From Flavobacteriales bacterium (GTDB lineage: Bacteria; Bacteroidota; Bacteroidia; Flavobacteriales_F; PHOS-HE28), in assembly GCA_016788205.1 (NCBI GenBank), contig JAEUTA010000004.1, positions 1 through 64,000 of the forward strand: a DNA stretch of 64,000 bases. Direction: 5' to 3'. Positions within the stretch are counted from its first letter, which is position 1; every line of letters starts with the position of its first letter. Shown piece after piece: positions 1 to 8,400 of this stretch. Both the position numbers and the translations under genes were made by a program. Below the pieces are notes generated by a model that did no database searches, had not been told where the DNA came from, and saw only the letters and a program-made list of their open reading frames with translations.

Positions 1-204
1 TCGCAGGTTCCAATAAGTCCTATAGGCCTCAAAGCCTCTGCAGCGGACTGGTTCACCCGCGACCCTGCTCAGTCTCCTTCAGTGATCAATAACGTCCCGA
101 AGGTCTTCACCAACAGGGCGCACAAGTGTAGAGTTGTAGCGAATGGCCCGACGGCGTGCATTCAACGCCGGAACGCCCAAAACAACTTCCCGAACTTTGG
201 GCCG
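1..204. other. Unassigned left edge
   Basis: No gene, RNA or clear hairpin could be supported in this first stretch. An open frame runs in from about position 82 in phase with the acetyltransferase that follows, but its residues do not look like part of that domain. I treat this as leader sequence, or as the cut-off neighbourhood of a gene outside the window. Confidence 0.3.
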
Positions 205-630
205 ATGCTCACCATCCGCCCAATGCTATCTGCCGATGTCCCCGCCGCGCACGTCATCCGCCTCGCCGTGCGCGAGAACCGTTTGAGCGATCCTTCCGTT
301 GTGACCGAGCAGGACTACCACGACTTCCTGGCGCGTGATACGATGAGTTGGGTATGCGAATTGGACGGCGAACTCGCCGGCTTCGTGATGGCAGATGTGG
401 AAAAGCGGAATCTCTGGGCGCTGTTCGTAGCACCGGAGCACGAAGCCAAAGGCGTCGGCCGCGCACTGCACGACACGATGCTCTCTGCGTACTGGAAGCG
501 CTGCGATGTACTTCGGCTGACCACCGCGCCGGAAACACGCGCTGCACGGTTCTACCGGAAAGCCGGTTACACGGAGCAAGGCCTGACCAGCAACGGCAAG
601 GAGCTGATCTTCGAGCTACGCCGTCCGTAA
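205..630 (+). CDS. GNAT family N-acetyltransferase
   Basis: A 141-residue GCN5-related N-acetyltransferase, which would transfer acetyl from acetyl-CoA to an unknown amine. The acetyl-CoA loop is visible as VAPEHEAKGVGRALHD at about residues 73-88, followed by the late motif ARFYRKAGYTEQG that closes the fold. I chose the ATG at 205 because the domain starts right after it (MLTIRPMLSADV). An upstream in-frame ATG at 82 would add 41 unrelated residues. Its 3' end overlaps by 15 bp the convergent membrane protein gene on the other strand. The substrate cannot be read from the sequence. Confidence 0.82.
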   Translation: MLTIRPMLSADVPAAHVIRLAVRENRLSDPSVVTEQDYHDFLARDTMSWVCELDGELAGFVMADVEKRNLWALFVAPEHEAKGVGRALHDTMLSAYWKRCDVLRLTTAPETRAARFYRKAGYTEQGLTSNGKELIFELRRP

Positions 631-1296
631 CGGCTCAAGCGCGAGGCGGGCATCATCGCGCCAGATGTAGGCCATGAGGAAGTGAACGGCAAGTGCGCCG
701 AGCGCGTGCCAGAGCCAGTGCGTTCCCATCGGCATCCAGAACAGCGCTTCATGGAAATCGAGGCTGCGGAAGGTGACGGCCAGCGCGAAGAGAACAGCCG
801 AAGCCGCCATCCAACGCCAGTGCGCGAAGTGGTTGCGACGCAGGTGCAGCAGGGTCGGCCAGAGCACCATAAGTCCCGTGGCGGCGTAGCCTCCGTTCAT
901 TACGAAGGTGTGCGGCAGGCCGGAGCGCAGCAAGAGGTAGCGCGCAGCGAACGGTAATGCGAAGAGCAGCACCAGCCACGGCCAGGCGAGGCCTGCACGT
1001 CGCGCGAAGAGCACCATGCATGCGGTGCAGAGCAGCACGATGGGCACCCAATCCATAAGCAGCCACGCTTCGTGCGAGCGTGTGCCATGGAACACCGTGC
1101 CGCCAACGAAACCGATGAAAAGCACCGGCAACGCACCGGCGAGGAAAAGATGGTTGCGCGGTTCGCGATACGCGCGCAGTGCCCAGAAGATCACCACGAA
1201 CAGGAACACGAGATTGCTCCAGGTGTTCCACGGCTCCACGGGCAGGCGGCCCATGAGCGTCTCGCGGTAGATGGGGCCGCTATCGTGCGGGTGCAT
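616..1296 (-). CDS. CREST/ceramidase-like integral membrane protein
   Basis: A 226-residue protein with about seven hydrophobic segments. It carries a pattern typical of the CREST superfamily of membrane metallohydrolases (alkaline ceramidase, PAQR and Per1 relatives): WNTWSN near the N-terminus (Ser), GTVFHGT (His) followed by LMDWVP (Asp), and a C-terminal WLWHALGALAVH in which two histidines are spaced for zinc binding. By family, it would hydrolyse an amide bond in a lipid or act as a receptor-like membrane hydrolase. The substrate is unknown, so I do not call it a ceramidase outright. It lies just downstream of DUF2911 on the same strand and converges on the acetyltransferase. Confidence 0.68.
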   Translation of the reverse strand: MHPHDSGPIYRETLMGRLPVEPWNTWSNLVFLFVVIFWALRAYREPRNHLFLAGALPVLFIGFVGGTVFHGTRSHEAWLLMDWVPIVLLCTACMVLFARRAGLAWPWLVLLFALPFAARYLLLRSGLPHTFVMNGGYAATGLMVLWPTLLHLRRNHFAHWRWMAASAVLFALAVTFRSLDFHEALFWMPMGTHWLWHALGALAVHFLMAYIWRDDARLALEPLRTA

Positions 1297-1311
1297 GCGG
1301 ACCTTCGGCTA

Positions 1312-2109
1312 CTAGGCCACCAACTCCTTGCGCCACTCGTTGATCTTCGCCTCGTTCAACTTGATGAAGGCTTCCTGACCAGCGGCCTTGCTCATCTCCA
1401 TCGACCGTTCGGCGGCTTCGATGGCTTCCTTCTTCATGCCGTTGGCGGCGTAGAGCAGGGACAGCGTGCGGACGGTGAAGAACTTCGGCTCCTTCTCCAC
1501 GCTGTACTTCACCCACTCCAGCGCTTGCGGCAAGCGAACACCACGGGCGAGGCAAAGGGCAGCGGCGTTGTGGAAATTGCCGGGCGTGGCATCCGGCTCC
1601 GCCAAGGCCTGGTCGATGTTCTTCAGCGCCTGCTCCGTGGCGGGCGCCTCGATGGTGAAGGCCACGCGGGTGTTCTCCCAGCTCATGGCCAGCACGGCGG
1701 CATCGGTGGTGAGGTGATCGAAGGCGATGGTGAAGGTCTCCGTGAAAGGGCATGCTTCCACAGGCACGGTGATGGAGAGCACATCCAGCTTTTCGTCGTG
1801 CGGTGCGAAGAGGATGGACCGTGTGGTCTTGTTCAGAACGATCGTCCACTCGGTGGGCCCGGGGAACGAGAGCAGCGCGTACTGCCCGGCTTCCACGGAA
1901 GTTCCGTTGATGATCACGGGCGCCTCGAAGGTGATGTAGCTGCCCGCGTTCGCCGCTGTGCGCCACACTTTTCCGAAGGGTACCAGTTCACCATAGACCT
2001 TGCGTCCCTTGGCACTGGGGCGTGCGTACGTCACCTTCACGTCGGTGACGCCGATGGTCTGTTCGATCGTGGCTTTCGGGCTATCCTGGGGCAGTTTCGG
2101 GATGATCAT
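1312..2109 (-). CDS. DUF2911 domain-containing protein
   Basis: A 265-residue protein matching the DUF2911 family, common in Bacteroidota. The diagnostic opening VTYARPSAKGRKVYGELVPF and then GKVWRTAANAGSYITF are present at about residues 26-62. The C-terminal third is helical and alanine-rich, with paired helices resembling TPR units. Many family members have a signal peptide; this one starts directly with MIIPKLPQDSP and so looks cytoplasmic unless the true start is missed. The function of the family is not established. It sits 45 bp downstream of the methyltransferase-like gene on the same strand and 15 bp upstream of the CREST-like gene, so the three may be co-transcribed. Confidence 0.8.
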   Translation of the reverse strand: MIIPKLPQDSPKATIEQTIGVTDVKVTYARPSAKGRKVYGELVPFGKVWRTAANAGSYITFEAPVIINGTSVEAGQYALLSFPGPTEWTIVLNKTTRSILFAPHDEKLDVLSITVPVEACPFTETFTIAFDHLTTDAAVLAMSWENTRVAFTIEAPATEQALKNIDQALAEPDATPGNFHNAAALCLARGVRLPQALEWVKYSVEKEPKFFTVRTLSLLYAANGMKKEAIEAAERSMEMSKAAGQEAFIKLNEAKINEWRKELVA

Positions 2110-2154
2110 CGCGAGAGATAAGCTGTTGGAATTAGGGGCAAAGATCGTCTTCGA

Positions 2155-2838
2155 TCACGGTCGTGTGGCGAACCACAAGTGGTGTTTGGTGCCTTTGTCG
2201 CGGTGCGCGAAGACCTTCTTCTCTTCCACGCGGAAACCGGCCATGCCCAACTTGCGCGTGAAGGGGTCGTGCGGATGCGTGGACCAGACCGCCAGTACAC
2301 CGCCCGGTTTCAACACATCGTAAGCTGAACGCAGGCCACGGTGCGAATAGAGCCGGTCGTTGCTGGAGCGCGTGAGGCCTTCCGGGCCGTTGTCGGTATC
2401 GAGGAGGATGGCATCGTACTTCCCTTTCCCACTGCGGATCAACTCGAGCACATCGCCTACGTGCACGATGGTCCGCGGATCATTCACCGGATAGCCAGCG
2501 AATGCACCCATCGGTCCCTTGTTCCATTCCACCACCTGCGGCACCAGTTCGGCCACGATCACCTTGCCCTTCTCTCCCACCAGCCGCAGCACGGTAGCGA
2601 GCGTGTAACCCATGCCCAATCCACCGATCACCACGCTGGCCTCGGATGCGTTCTTCACTTTCTTCAGCGCCATTTCGGCCAGCGCATCCTCTGAGCCGTG
2701 ATGCGCGGTGGTCATCAATTCGCCGGGGATACCGACCACCTCGATGGTGTAATCGTCGTTGCGTTGGTAGAACAGCAATTCGCCGCCGTTGTCCGGGATC
2801 AGCGCTCGATCGAGCAGTTTGTTGATGCGCATCTTCAT
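2155..2838 (-). CDS. Spermidine-synthase-like class I methyltransferase-fold protein
   Basis: A 227-residue protein of the polyamine synthase/SAM-methyltransferase superfamily. The glycine-rich cofactor loop VVIGGLGMGYTL lies at about residues 68-79, the acidic VAEL follows, and the HVGDVLEL plus AILLDTDNGP segment is the usual catalytic edge. The LLDTDNGP signature resembles spermidine synthase relatives of unknown substrate more than true SpeE. The start was set at the ATG at 2838 (MKMRINKLL); an ATG two codons in (2832) is equally possible. The frame stays open further upstream, but there it lies opposite the acetyltransferase and Smr genes and is not protein-like. Confidence 0.72.
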   Translation of the reverse strand: MKMRINKLLDRALIPDNGGELLFYQRNDDYTIEVVGIPGELMTTAHHGSEDALAEMALKKVKNASEASVVIGGLGMGYTLATVLRLVGEKGKVIVAELVPQVVEWNKGPMGAFAGYPVNDPRTIVHVGDVLELIRSGKGKYDAILLDTDNGPEGLTRSSNDRLYSHRGLRSAYDVLKPGGVLAVWSTHPHDPFTRKLGMAGFRVEEKKVFAHRDKGTKHHLWFATRP

Positions 2839-2943
2839 CGGCGGCTTGCCGACACTCGTATGCCAGCGGGTGCAAGGTGGCGATAGATCGGTCATCCGCT
2901 CGGTGATGCGAACGATCTTTGTACGCAGAACAACCGCTGAGCC

Positions 2944-3228
2944 ATGAGCATCACACACCGCTTGATCGGGAACAAGGGCATTTTCCTCGCCATGGACGGC
3001 GACCAGACATTGGGTGAAATGGTATACTCCGTGGCTGATCCGGATAAGATCATCATCGAGCACACCGAGGGCTTTCCGGGCTCCGAGGGTAAGGGTGTGG
3101 GTCTGAAGCTGCTCGATGCCGCGATCGCCCACGCACGGGAGAAGAAGTTGAAGATCTTTCCGCTCTGTCCGTTCGCGAACAAGATGATGGACCGTCGCAA
3201 GGACGAATACGCGGATGTACGCGCCTGA
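2944..3228 (+). CDS. Small GNAT-like acetyltransferase (YjdJ/CG type)
   Basis: A 94-residue protein of the short acetyltransferase family related to YjdJ. The cofactor loop reads GSEGKGVGLKLLDAAIAHAREKKLKIFPLCPFANKMM in two blocks (residues about 46-83). The terminal P-x-C-P-F-A pattern is the family hallmark. The usual leading strand MSITHRLIGNKGIFLAMDGD is also intact. A GATCTTTG box at 2914-2921, close to the Bacteroidota -7 consensus, lies just upstream and fits a short leader. The Smr gene follows after 3 bp, so they are probably one transcript. The substrate is unknown. Confidence 0.78.
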   Translation: MSITHRLIGNKGIFLAMDGDQTLGEMVYSVADPDKIIIEHTEGFPGSEGKGVGLKLLDAAIAHAREKKLKIFPLCPFANKMMDRRKDEYADVRA

Positions 3229-3231
3229 GCC

Positions 3232-3486
3232 ATGGCCAAGCTGAAACTCGACCTCCACGATATCTTCAACAAGGGGCGGGACATCGACCGGGCCTTGAAC
3301 GACATCATGGAAGAGGCCGTGGACAAGCGGATCCCCATCGTGGAGATCATCCCCGGCAAAGGCAGCGGGCAACTGAAAAAGAAGGTGATCCGTTTCCTCC
3401 AGCAGCCGCACATCAAGAAGATGTACCACCGGATCGACAAGGACAGCGACAACTTTGGGCGGCTCTTCGTACGCTTCAAGTACTAA
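3232..3486 (+). CDS. Small Smr (MutS-related) domain protein
   Basis: An 84-residue protein that is essentially a stand-alone Smr domain, the small endonuclease-like fold found at the C-terminus of MutS2 and in free-standing proteins. The LDLH motif (residues 5-8) and the glycine loop IIPGKGSGQLKKKV (about residues 40-53) are both present. The loop has P where HGxGxG families have H, a variation seen in small Smr proteins. Known relatives act as nucleases on branched nucleic acids or on mRNA of collided ribosomes; the role here is not shown by context. It begins 3 bp after the upstream acetyltransferase. Confidence 0.78.
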   Translation: MAKLKLDLHDIFNKGRDIDRALNDIMEEAVDKRIPIVEIIPGKGSGQLKKKVIRFLQQPHIKKMYHRIDKDSDNFGRLFVRFKY

Positions 3487-3535
3487 CCGCGTTGATAGCA
3501 GGCAGCACTCTACCCGCTCCCACTATCTTGTACAT

Positions 3536-5950
3536 ATGAAGCTCCTGTTCGTTGCCCTGCTCATCGTGTGCTTCCGGGCGGAAGTGCGCGGTCAGTTGGT
3601 CATCAACGAGGTGTGCAGTCAGAACGCGCGGACGCTGCTGGACCCATCGGGCGAATACCACGATTGGGTGGAGTTGGTCAATACGGGTGGCAGCACGGTA
3701 AGTCTTGGCAGCTACTACCTCAGCGATGATCAGGGCGTGCCGCATGCCTGGTCACTCCCGGCAATGGACCTTGCACCAGGTGCTTTCGTCGTGCTCTTCC
3801 ACGGTGATGAGAATCCAGATGGGCTTCACTTCCCCTTCAAGCTGAGCGCGAACGGGGAATCGCTCTTCCTAAGCGATGCCGGGCTCGAGCCGATCGATGT
3901 GTTGCATCTACCGGCATTGCACGTGGACCATTCCGTTGGACGTGATGAGGCCGGGAACATCGTTGTGTACACCACACCGACGCCAGGTGCTTCGAACGAT
4001 ACCGAGGGCTTTCCGGGTTATGCACCCACACCCACGCTCGCATTGCAACCCGGCTTCCATTCCGGGAACATCAGCGTACCCATCCAAGGCTGCGGCGACT
4101 GTGAGTTGCGCTATTCAACGGAAGGAACGGATCCCGATCAGAACAGCGTGCTCGTCACCGGCCCCGTTTCTCTGGGGTACACCACTACGTTGAAGGCGAT
4201 CGCCTACCGGGATGGGCACCTTCCTTCGGCTGTAGTCACCGGAACATACATCATCAACGCTCCCACCGAGCTGCCCGTGGTGGCTCTTTCCACGCACCCC
4301 GACAGTCTCTTCGATGAAACGCTGGGCCTCTACATGCTCGGGCCGGAAGCCGAAGAAGAATACCCGCATTGGGGAGCCAACTTCTGGGACGAACGTGGGA
4401 TCACCGCGCGTTTCGAATATTTCGATGAACGGGGTGCAAAGCGCGTAGATCAGGATGTGGAACTGCGGATCCATGGTGGACGTGCTTCGCGCAACAAACC
4501 ACAACGGCCCTTGCGCCTGACGGCTCGAGACCATCTAGGGGACGACCGTATCCGCTATGGCTTCTTCCCGGAGAAAGCGCAACTCGAGGAATTCAAGCGG
4601 ATCATCCTGCGCAACGCTGGCGGGGATTGGTGCCAGGCGCATTACCGAGATGGATTCTTCCACCAGATCGCGCTACACGCCGGACTGGATATCGATGTGC
4701 TCGCCTTCAAGCCGAGCGTCGCCTACATCAACGGACAGTACTGGGGCATCCTCAACATCCGGGAGCGCGTGGACGAGGACTATTTGGCGAGCAACTACGA
4801 TGCGGACCCTGATGACCTACTGCTCATGGACGAAGAGAACAACGTGATCCAGGGCGACAGCCTGCACTTCGATACGTTGCAGCAGTTCATCCGCACGCAC
4901 GACATGGCCGATGATGCGCACTTCCGCCATGTGGACAGCCTGCTCGACCTGCACAGCTTCGTGGACTATTTCGCGCTTGAGATGTTCTCCGGCAACTCTG
5001 ACTGGCCTTCGAACAACCTCAAGTATTGGAAGCCCTCCGTACATACGGGCAAATGGCGTTACCTGATGTACGACATGGACGCCGCGATGGCGGCAGCATC
5101 CTGGCTCCCCAACGACTTCGACATGTTCCATTGGGTGCTGGTGCATCGCGAAGGGTTCATCCACGCCGAGATCTTCCAAAGCCTCATGCAACGGCCCGAA
5201 TTCCGGCGAGGCTTCCTCAACCGTCTCGCGGATCTGATGAACACCTCACTTTCGCCGAAGACCCTACACGAAGAGAACGACCGTATCCGGGCCACGATCA
5301 TCGGCGAGATACCTCGCCACTTCCAACGCTGGTGGACAGATGTCGCCGTGTGGAATGAACATAGCGGCGAGATCATCCCCGAATGGATCGATGAGCGCGG
5401 AGAGCACATGCGGAACGATGTATTGGAATGGTACGATCTACCGAACACCGCCAAGCTGCAGTTCGATCTCTTTCCGCGTGAAGCGGGCACATTCAAGGTG
5501 AATACCATTTCGCCCGCGCTTCCGTTCGATGGCATCTACTTCAACGGGAACGAGATCGACGTGAGCGTTGAGCCCATTCCGGAATTCACTTTCAGTCATT
5601 GGACCTACAGTGCCGAACCGGACAGCCTGTTCAAGAGCACGCACCTGCGCCGATCGTTCGCCAGCGATGGCAAGCTGACCGCTCATTTCGCGAAGGCCGA
5701 CGCGGTGTTCTACGCTTTCCCCAACCCGGCAGGGAACGCCTGTGAACTGAGCTATCAAGCCACTGAAGCGGGTTTGATGGAGATCTCGCTCTGGGATGCG
5801 CAAGGCCGACAACTCGGACAATGGAAAATGAACGCGACCGTGGGCGTGAACCGCGTTCCGGTCGATCTGTTGCGCTTTGCGCCCGGGGTGTATGAAGCAC
5901 GGGCGGAGTTGGAAGGCTCCCGGCAGGCGATCCGGATCGTGAAGCACTGA
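3536..5950 (+). CDS. CotH-family protein with lamin-tail domain and T9SS C-terminus
   Basis: An 804-residue secreted multidomain protein. The signal peptide MKLLFVALLIVCFRAEVRGQ is followed by a lamin-tail domain (LVINEVCSQN..., about residues 21-135), a chitobiase C-terminal-like segment (LRYSTEGTDPDQNS, about 185-240), a CotH kinase-like core (about 255-590, with LRIHGGRASRNKPQRPLRL and the WRYLMYDMDAA metal-site region), and a C-terminal type A sorting domain (FYAFPNPAGN..., about 730-804). CotH proteins are atypical kinases in spore coats and in exported bacterial proteins. The last domain predicts export by the type IX system and cell-surface attachment. The ATG at 3536 is chosen because the signal peptide starts there. 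Confidence 0.88.
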   Translation: MKLLFVALLIVCFRAEVRGQLVINEVCSQNARTLLDPSGEYHDWVELVNTGGSTVSLGSYYLSDDQGVPHAWSLPAMDLAPGAFVVLFHGDENPDGLHFPFKLSANGESLFLSDAGLEPIDVLHLPALHVDHSVGRDEAGNIVVYTTPTPGASNDTEGFPGYAPTPTLALQPGFHSGNISVPIQGCGDCELRYSTEGTDPDQNSVLVTGPVSLGYTTTLKAIAYRDGHLPSAVVTGTYIINAPTELPVVALSTHPDSLFDETLGLYMLGPEAEEEYPHWGANFWDERGITARFEYFDERGAKRVDQDVELRIHGGRASRNKPQRPLRLTARDHLGDDRIRYGFFPEKAQLEEFKRIILRNAGGDWCQAHYRDGFFHQIALHAGLDIDVLAFKPSVAYINGQYWGILNIRERVDEDYLASNYDADPDDLLLMDEENNVIQGDSLHFDTLQQFIRTHDMADDAHFRHVDSLLDLHSFVDYFALEMFSGNSDWPSNNLKYWKPSVHTGKWRYLMYDMDAAMAAASWLPNDFDMFHWVLVHREGFIHAEIFQSLMQRPEFRRGFLNRLADLMNTSLSPKTLHEENDRIRATIIGEIPRHFQRWWTDVAVWNEHSGEIIPEWIDERGEHMRNDVLEWYDLPNTAKLQFDLFPREAGTFKVNTISPALPFDGIYFNGNEIDVSVEPIPEFTFSHWTYSAEPDSLFKSTHLRRSFASDGKLTAHFAKADAVFYAFPNPAGNACELSYQATEAGLMEISLWDAQGRQLGQWKMNATVGVNRVPVDLLRFAPGVYEARAELEGSRQAIRIVKH

Positions 5951-6023
5951 TCGCCGGTCGATCGACTGACGATCCGTCGCACCCTTGGGCTTGGCCCGGG
6001 AATTGACCAAGGCGGCCACCCGC

Positions 6024-7856
6024 ATGGCATCCATCACTACGAAACTCCCGACTTCCCGCGCAGAACGCACCCCGAACGGCCCTCGAGCGAAAGCGCGGGC
6101 GGCGGCCGGTCACCTGCCAAAGGCCAAGCGCACTGTCACCTGGCGCACGGCATTCCGTCAGTTCATCTGGCCACGACGGAAGAACGTGTTCATCGGTCTT
6201 GTCCTCATCGTGATCAGCCGCGTGGCGGGCATGGTGCTGCCGGGTTCCACCAAATACCTGCTGGATGACGTGGTGGGCAAGAACGACCTGGACATGCTGT
6301 GGATACTGCTCGCTGCGGTGGTGGGCGCCTTGATCATCCAAAGCGTCACGAGCTATATCCTGACACAACTGCTCAGCGTTGAAGCCCAATTGCTGATCAG
6401 CCAACTGCGCACACAGGTCCAGCGGAAGATCCTCTCGCTGCCCACGAGCTTCTTCGATAATACGAAGAGCGGCGCGCTGGTCAGCCGGATCATGACGGAT
6501 GTGGAAGGTGTGCGGAACCTGGTCGGCACCGGTCTGGTGCAACTGATCGGTGGAACGCTTACAGCATTGATCTCACTCGTCTGGTTGATCATGATCAGCC
6601 CAACGATGACGCTCTTCACGTTGGTGCCCGTCGGCTTCTTCGCTTTCATCGCCATGCGCGCCTTCGGTAAGATCCGTCCCATCTTCCGCACTCGCGGCGT
6701 GATCAACGCGGAAGTGACCGGTCGCCTCACGGAAACACTGAACGGTGTACGTGTGATCAAAGGCTTCGGCGCCGAAGAACAGGAGAACAAGACGTTCGAG
6801 AAAGGTGTGCAACGGTTGTTCGATAACGTGAAGGCAAGCCTAACGGCCACGTCCTTCATCAGCAGCATGAGCACGTTGTTGCTCGGCCTGGCCAGTGCAG
6901 GCATCATGGGCATCGGTGCGTACCAGATGGTGGGCGGCGATCTCACGAGCGGTGAATTCGTGCAGTTCACGGTGCTGCTCGGCTTCATGATCGCACCCAT
7001 CGTGCAGATGAGCAACATCGGTAGCCAACTCACTGAAGCTTTTGCCGGGCTGGATCGCACGGAAGAGATCATGAACATGCAGCCCGAGGACATCGAGGAT
7101 CGCCGTCCGATCAAGCTGAATGATGTCCAAGGTCACATCGAGTTCAAGGATGTCCGCTTCTCTTATGAGGAAGGCAAGGAAGTCCTGCACGGCATCGATT
7201 TCGAAGCATCGAAAGGCTCGGTGATCGCGCTCGTGGGAACCTCGGGTAGTGGGAAGAGCACCATCGCGGGTCTCGTCGCCACTTTCTTGAATCCCACGTC
7301 CGGCAAGGTGTTGGTCGACGGCCAGGATTTAAGCCGGGTAAGCCTCGCCAGTTATCGCAAACACTTGGGCGTGGTGCTCCAGGATGATTTCCTCTTCGAA
7401 GGCACGATCCGTGAGAACATCCTCTTCCCTCGTCCGGATGCTGGTGAAGAGCAGTTACAAAAGGCCGTAAAGGGCGCCTACGTGAACGAATTCACGGACC
7501 GCATGGAACTGGGGCTGGACACGGTGATCGGTGAGCGCGGCGTGAAGTTGAGCGGCGGTCAACGGCAGCGTGTGGCCATAGCCCGCGCCATGTTGGCGGA
7601 TCCCAAGATCCTGATCCTGGACGAAGCCACCAGTAACCTCGACACCGAGAGCGAAGCCCTGATCCAAAAGAGCTTGAACGAACTGGTGAAGGATCGCACC
7701 ACCTTCGTGATCGCCCACCGCTTGAGCACCATCCGCCAGGCTACGGAGATCCTCGTGGTGGAGAACGGCTACATCGCGGAGCGCGGCACCCATGCCGACC
7801 TCATCGCCAAGCAAGGCCGTTACTACGACCTGTACACCTATCAGGCGCGGATCTAG
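6024..7856 (+). CDS. ABC exporter, fused permease-ATPase (MsbA-like)
   Basis: A 610-residue half-transporter with an N-terminal six-helix type I exporter domain (about residues 45-340) and a C-terminal ATPase. The ATPase shows Walker A GTSGSGKST (about 403), signature LSGGQRQRVAIARA (about 509), Walker B ILILDEATS (about 529) and the H-loop IAHRLST (about 563). It would function as a homodimer in the inner membrane; lipid A flippases, lipid exporters and multidrug exporters share this architecture and cannot be separated by eye. The arginine/alanine-rich N-terminal tail is unusual. A TTG at 5985 could extend it by 13 residues, but the ATG at 6024 is preferred. Confidence 0.88.
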   Translation: MASITTKLPTSRAERTPNGPRAKARAAAGHLPKAKRTVTWRTAFRQFIWPRRKNVFIGLVLIVISRVAGMVLPGSTKYLLDDVVGKNDLDMLWILLAAVVGALIIQSVTSYILTQLLSVEAQLLISQLRTQVQRKILSLPTSFFDNTKSGALVSRIMTDVEGVRNLVGTGLVQLIGGTLTALISLVWLIMISPTMTLFTLVPVGFFAFIAMRAFGKIRPIFRTRGVINAEVTGRLTETLNGVRVIKGFGAEEQENKTFEKGVQRLFDNVKASLTATSFISSMSTLLLGLASAGIMGIGAYQMVGGDLTSGEFVQFTVLLGFMIAPIVQMSNIGSQLTEAFAGLDRTEEIMNMQPEDIEDRRPIKLNDVQGHIEFKDVRFSYEEGKEVLHGIDFEASKGSVIALVGTSGSGKSTIAGLVATFLNPTSGKVLVDGQDLSRVSLASYRKHLGVVLQDDFLFEGTIRENILFPRPDAGEEQLQKAVKGAYVNEFTDRMELGLDTVIGERGVKLSGGQRQRVAIARAMLADPKILILDEATSNLDTESEALIQKSLNELVKDRTTFVIAHRLSTIRQATEILVVENGYIAERGTHADLIAKQGRYYDLYTYQARI

Positions 7857-7861
7857 TGCGG

Positions 7862-7963
7862 TTGGAACGCTGATGACGCGGATCGGGCTGATGTACGCAG
7901 ATGATGCGTTCATCACTTCGGCAGGTCAGTGCAGATCCGCAATCAGCGTCATCTGCGTTCCAA
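7862..7963. repeat. GAACGC-type interspersed repeat, copy 1
   Basis: A 102-bp element bounded by perfect 9-bp terminal inverted repeats TTGGAACGC / GCGTTCCAA. The inside is built from variants of GATGACGCAGAT and CAGCGTCATCTGCG. A second copy lies at 23073-23175. It occupies the convergent gap between the ABC exporter stop (7856) and the deaminase stop (7967) almost exactly, so it may act as a shared 3' end. No coding potential is visible. Confidence 0.7.
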
Positions 7964-7966
7964 GGG

Positions 7967-8398
7967 CTATTCCCCGATATCCTCGTTCCAGAGCTCCGGC
8001 TCGGCGGCGATGAACTCCTCCATCATCCGCACGCACTCCGGCAGGTCCAGGTCGATCACCTCCACGCCGTGGCTTTCCATGAAGGCCTTGGCGCCGGGGA
8101 AGGTGCGGCTCTCGCCCACGATCACCTTCTTGATCTTGAACTGCACGATCGTGCCCGCGCACATGTAGCACGGCATCAGCGTGGAATAGATCACCGTGCC
8201 CTTGTAGCTACCGATGCGGCCCGCGTTGTTAAGGCAATCCATCTCGCCGTGCAGAATGGGGTTCTTCTCCTGCACGCGCTTGTTATGCCCCTTAGCGATG
8301 AGCTTACCATCGCGCACCAGCACGGAGCCGATGGGGATGCCACCCTGTGACCGGCCCAAGCGGGCTTCGGCGATGGCGGCTTGCATGAATTCGTCCAT
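7967..8398 (-). CDS. Cytosine deaminase (yeast FCY1-like)
   Basis: A 143-residue zinc deaminase of the CDA fold. The zinc and proton-shuttle motif is ILHGEM (H50, E52), and the second zinc site is STLMPCYMC (C77, C80). The surrounding GIPIG, the asparagine-rich loop after HGEM, and a C-terminal tail ending in a tryptophan followed by NEDIGE closely resemble yeast-type cytosine deaminase rather than tRNA adenosine deaminase. It would hydrolyse cytosine to uracil and ammonia, feeding the uracil degradation genes upstream. It starts 2 bp after the stop codon of the HEPN gene, implying one message. The ATG at 8398 is preferred over a TTG six bases earlier. Confidence 0.85.
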   Translation of the reverse strand: MDEFMQAAIAEARLGRSQGGIPIGSVLVRDGKLIAKGHNKRVQEKNPILHGEMDCLNNAGRIGSYKGTVIYSTLMPCYMCAGTIVQFKIKKVIVGESRTFPGAKAFMESHGVEVIDLDLPECVRMMEEFIAAEPELWNEDIGE

Positions 8399-8400
8399 GT

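Noticed and set aside
1072..2121. 349-codon plus-strand open frame
   Set aside because: Antisense to the CREST-like and DUF2911 genes, with no recognisable domain.
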